DNA from: Chitinophaga sp.
GTDB taxonomy: Bacteria > Bacteroidota > Bacteroidia > Chitinophagales > Chitinophagaceae
Direction: 5' to 3'
NCBI RefSeq assembly: GCF_017745275.1
Contig: NZ_JAGHZS010000006.1
Location: forward strand, 1 to 64,000
DNA: 64,000 nucleotides
Below the pieces are notes generated by a model. That model was not told where the DNA came from. It saw only the letters and a program-made list of their open reading frames with translations, and ran no database searches. Position 1 is the stretch's first letter. Each line of letters starts with the position of its first letter. A program made the translations under genes and the position numbers. Below are positions 62,166 to 64,000 of this stretch, in pieces.

Positions 62166-63269
62166 TTGAAATATTACATTATTGCAGGAGAGGCGTCAGG
62201 TGATTTGCATGGCAGTAATCTTGTAAAACAATTAAGGCAGCTGGATACGTCTGCGGATATACGTAGTTGGGGTGGTGATTTGATGGAAGCCGCCGGCGCC
62301 CACGTGGTAAAGCATTACAAGGAACTGGCTTTTATGGGTTTTGTGGAAGTGGTGATGAACCTGCGTACTATTTTGCGTAATATAGATATCTGTAAAAAAG
62401 ATATTGCCGCCTACCAGCCAGATGTATTGGTACTGGTAGATTATCCCGGTTTTAATATGCGGATTGCCGAATGGGGTAAGCAGCAAGGCTATAAAATAGT
62501 ATATTATATTTCTCCGCAGGTATGGGCCTGGAAAGAGAATCGCGTGAAGAAGCTCAAGCAGAGCGTAGACAAAATGCTATGTATCCTTCCTTTCGAGAAA
62601 GCATTTTATCATAAATGGAATTACGAGGTAGAATATGTAGGGCATCCGCTGGTAGAAGTTATTAAAGCAGCGAAGGAGCAGCCGGCAGATGCGCCGTTGT
62701 CTGATAAACCCGTAATTGCCGTATTACCCGGTAGCCGTAAGCAGGAGGTAAGTGTAAAATTGCCGATCATGCTCACAATGGCCAAACATTTTCCGGAGTA
62801 CCAGTTTATAGTAGCCCAGGCGCCAAGTTTAGATGACCACTTCCTGGAGGGCCTCACCGGTCAGCATCCTAACGTATCTATGGTAAAAGGGCAAACGTAT
62901 AACTTGTTACGTCAGGCGAAAGCGGCATTGGTGACTTCCGGTACCGCCACCCTGGAAACAGCCTTGTTTGGTGTGCCGGAAGTAGTATGTTATAAAGGAA
63001 ATCCGATCTCCTATTTCTTCGCAAAACATCTCATCAAGGTAAAATATATTTCGCTGGTAAACCTCGTAATGGATAAGCTGGTAGTGAAGGAACTGATTCA
63101 GCACGATCTTACGGAAGAGAACCTGTTGAAAGAACTCACCGCTTTGTTGAAAGACGATGCTGCCAGAAGTCGCGTCATGAAAGACTATGCAGAATTATGG
63201 CATAAGCTGGGGGAAAAGGATGCTTCCCGCCGCGCTGCAGAAGTGATTTATGAGTATGCGATTTCCTAA
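62166..63269 (+). CDS. lpxB: Lipid-A-disaccharide synthase
   Basis: 367 residues with a TTG start (KYYIIAGEASGDLHGSNLV is the conserved LpxB N-terminus, so the start is firm). Further motifs: WGGDLMEAAG, MGFVEVV, YPGFNMRIAEW, YYISPQVWAWKENRVKKL, LPGSRKQEV and TSGTATLETALFGVPEVVCYK. It couples UDP-diacylglucosamine to lipid X in lipid A synthesis at the inner membrane. It overlaps the convergent DUF6728 gene by 4 bases. Confidence 0.95.
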   Translation: MKYYIIAGEASGDLHGSNLVKQLRQLDTSADIRSWGGDLMEAAGAHVVKHYKELAFMGFVEVVMNLRTILRNIDICKKDIAAYQPDVLVLVDYPGFNMRIAEWGKQQGYKIVYYISPQVWAWKENRVKKLKQSVDKMLCILPFEKAFYHKWNYEVEYVGHPLVEVIKAAKEQPADAPLSDKPVIAVLPGSRKQEVSVKLPIMLTMAKHFPEYQFIVAQAPSLDDHFLEGLTGQHPNVSMVKGQTYNLLRQAKAALVTSGTATLETALFGVPEVVCYKGNPISYFFAKHLIKVKYISLVNLVMDKLVVKELIQHDLTEENLLKELTALLKDDAARSRVMKDYAELWHKLGEKDASRRAAEVIYEYAIS

Positions 63270-63436
63270 TGTCTTCTGATCAGCTTAATGATCATAATTA
63301 TAATCGCGATAATAAAAAGTAATAAGGATATTCTGTTCATCCCATGCATCATTGCCACATACCGTGTTTTTGGTGCATTGGGATCCTTCTTACCAATGTA
63401 GAGATACCTCAATATTTGTTGCCAGACACTTTTCAT
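63266..63436 (-). CDS. DUF6728-like small membrane protein
   Basis: 56 residues (ATG at 63436, TAG at 63266-63268): LRYLYIGKKDPNAPKTRYVAMM, then HGMNRISLLLFIIAIIIMIIKLI, one transmembrane helix and a basic end. It matches the small DUF6728 family of Bacteroidota as I remember it. The stop overlaps the lpxB stop on the opposite strand. It is divergent from the GH2 gene. Confidence 0.85.
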   Translation of the reverse strand: MKSVWQQILRYLYIGKKDPNAPKTRYVAMMHGMNRISLLLFIIAIIIMIIKLIRRH

Positions 63437-63490
63437 TTCTCAAAGATCGTAAATCAGTATTATTTTTGGTTCTTCTGAAAAAATAAGAGC

Positions 63491-64000
63491 ATGAAATATT
63501 TTCTGTTTACGGCTTGTTTGTTTTTAGTCGTTTTTGCACATGTAGCAGCGCAGGACAACAGCCACCATCCCTTGTCTTCCGGATGGGAGTTTTCCCGTGC
63601 CGATGAAGGGATCTGGCGGTCGGCCACGGTACCAGGCACCGTGCATACCGATTTGCTGGCCCAGCATTTAATCCCTGATCCTTTCACAGGTACCAATGAA
63701 AAAGCCGTACAGTGGGTAGATAAAAAGGACTGGCAATACCGTAAAAAGTGGAAACTGAAAAAAGAAGAACTTCGTTTTGACGTAATAGAACTGGAGTTTA
63801 AAGGTTTGGATACTTATGCAGATGTATACCTCAACAATCACTTGATACTACAGTCGTCCAACATGTTTGTATCACAGATCGTCAACGTCAAAGAATGGTT
63901 GGTAGCGGGCGACAACGAATTACGTATCGCGTTTAAAAGTCCCATAAAAACGGATATGCCCAAATTTTTGCAGGATAGTATCATCTATCCTGCCGGCAAC
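63491..64000 (+). CDS. Glycoside hydrolase family 2, beta-mannosidase-like (3' end outside window)
   Basis: The first 170 residues are visible: signal peptide (KYFLFTACLFLVVFAHVAAQ), then SSGWEFSRADEGIWRSATVPGTVHTDLLAQHLIPDPF and YADVYLNNHLILQSSNMFVSQIVNVKEWL. This is the sugar-binding N-terminal domain of GH2 beta-mannosidases. The catalytic domain lies past the window end. It should be periplasmic and release mannose from beta-mannosides; specificity is inferred from the N-terminus only. Confidence 0.85.
   Translation, partial: MKYFLFTACLFLVVFAHVAAQDNSHHPLSSGWEFSRADEGIWRSATVPGTVHTDLLAQHLIPDPFTGTNEKAVQWVDKKDWQYRKKWKLKKEELRFDVIELEFKGLDTYADVYLNNHLILQSSNMFVSQIVNVKEWLVAGDNELRIAFKSPIKTDMPKFLQDSIIYPAGN

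Overview
The window looks like chromosome of a Chitinophaga-type Bacteroidota (inferred). The signs are TAnnTTTG promoter boxes with weak Shine-Dalgarno sequences, a PorT homologue together with a T9SS sorting tail, a DUF1800/DUF1501 pair, a carboxypeptidase-like-domain TonB receptor, a small DUF6728 protein and a long RHS-core protein. There are 53 protein genes I consider well supported, one tRNA, several relics and many strong hairpins. No CRISPR array, prophage or rRNA is visible.

Region 1 (1-6.8 kb) is accessory and AT-rich. It holds the 3' end of an RHS protein tipped with a zinc-metallopeptidase-like toxin, a candidate immunity gene, a decayed second RHS tip and an IS3-like scar. A lone class I terpene cyclase and a hybrid histidine kinase follow. 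Region 2 (7-23 kb) is mixed: an SDR with its TetR repressor and two visible operators, tRNA-Lys, a thiolase, a DUF1800/DUF1501 secretion pair, a probable metal-responsive His-rich protein with a TonB receptor, an ABC exporter and a divergent EF-G paralogue. Region 3 (23-29 kb) is a minus-strand string (ubiE, porT, pyrC, mutS-like, comM) whose last three gaps each hold a long hairpin element. Region 4 (29-47 kb) is housekeeping plus small membrane or lipoproteins: engB, a YkuK-like protein, PDH E2, dnaX, an M48-like peptidase, GNATs, a polyglutamine surface protein and pnuC. Region 5 (47-64 kb) is mostly core: atpD-atpC, yqgE, a sensor kinase, a ThiF-like protein, an LD-carboxypeptidase, metG, a four-helix-bundle gene, a fused beta-oxidation enzyme, an ABC transporter, surE, lpxB, and the start of a GH2 enzyme cut by the window end.

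The most interesting system is a set of dispersed, long, perfect or near-perfect inverted repeats with arms of 25-38 bp. Each sits directly after a stop codon, and their loops share a GCGG-type inner hairpin. Four are ORF-less (24.6, 26.1, 27.6 and 45.8 kb). A fifth (56.2-56.7 kb) has the same stop-abutting arms but carries a four-helix-bundle gene of the 23S rRNA intervening-sequence protein family in its loop. I read these as intergenic IVS-like elements with long (protein-coding) and short (hairpin-only) forms. That reading is inference from sequence and would need a genome-wide survey.
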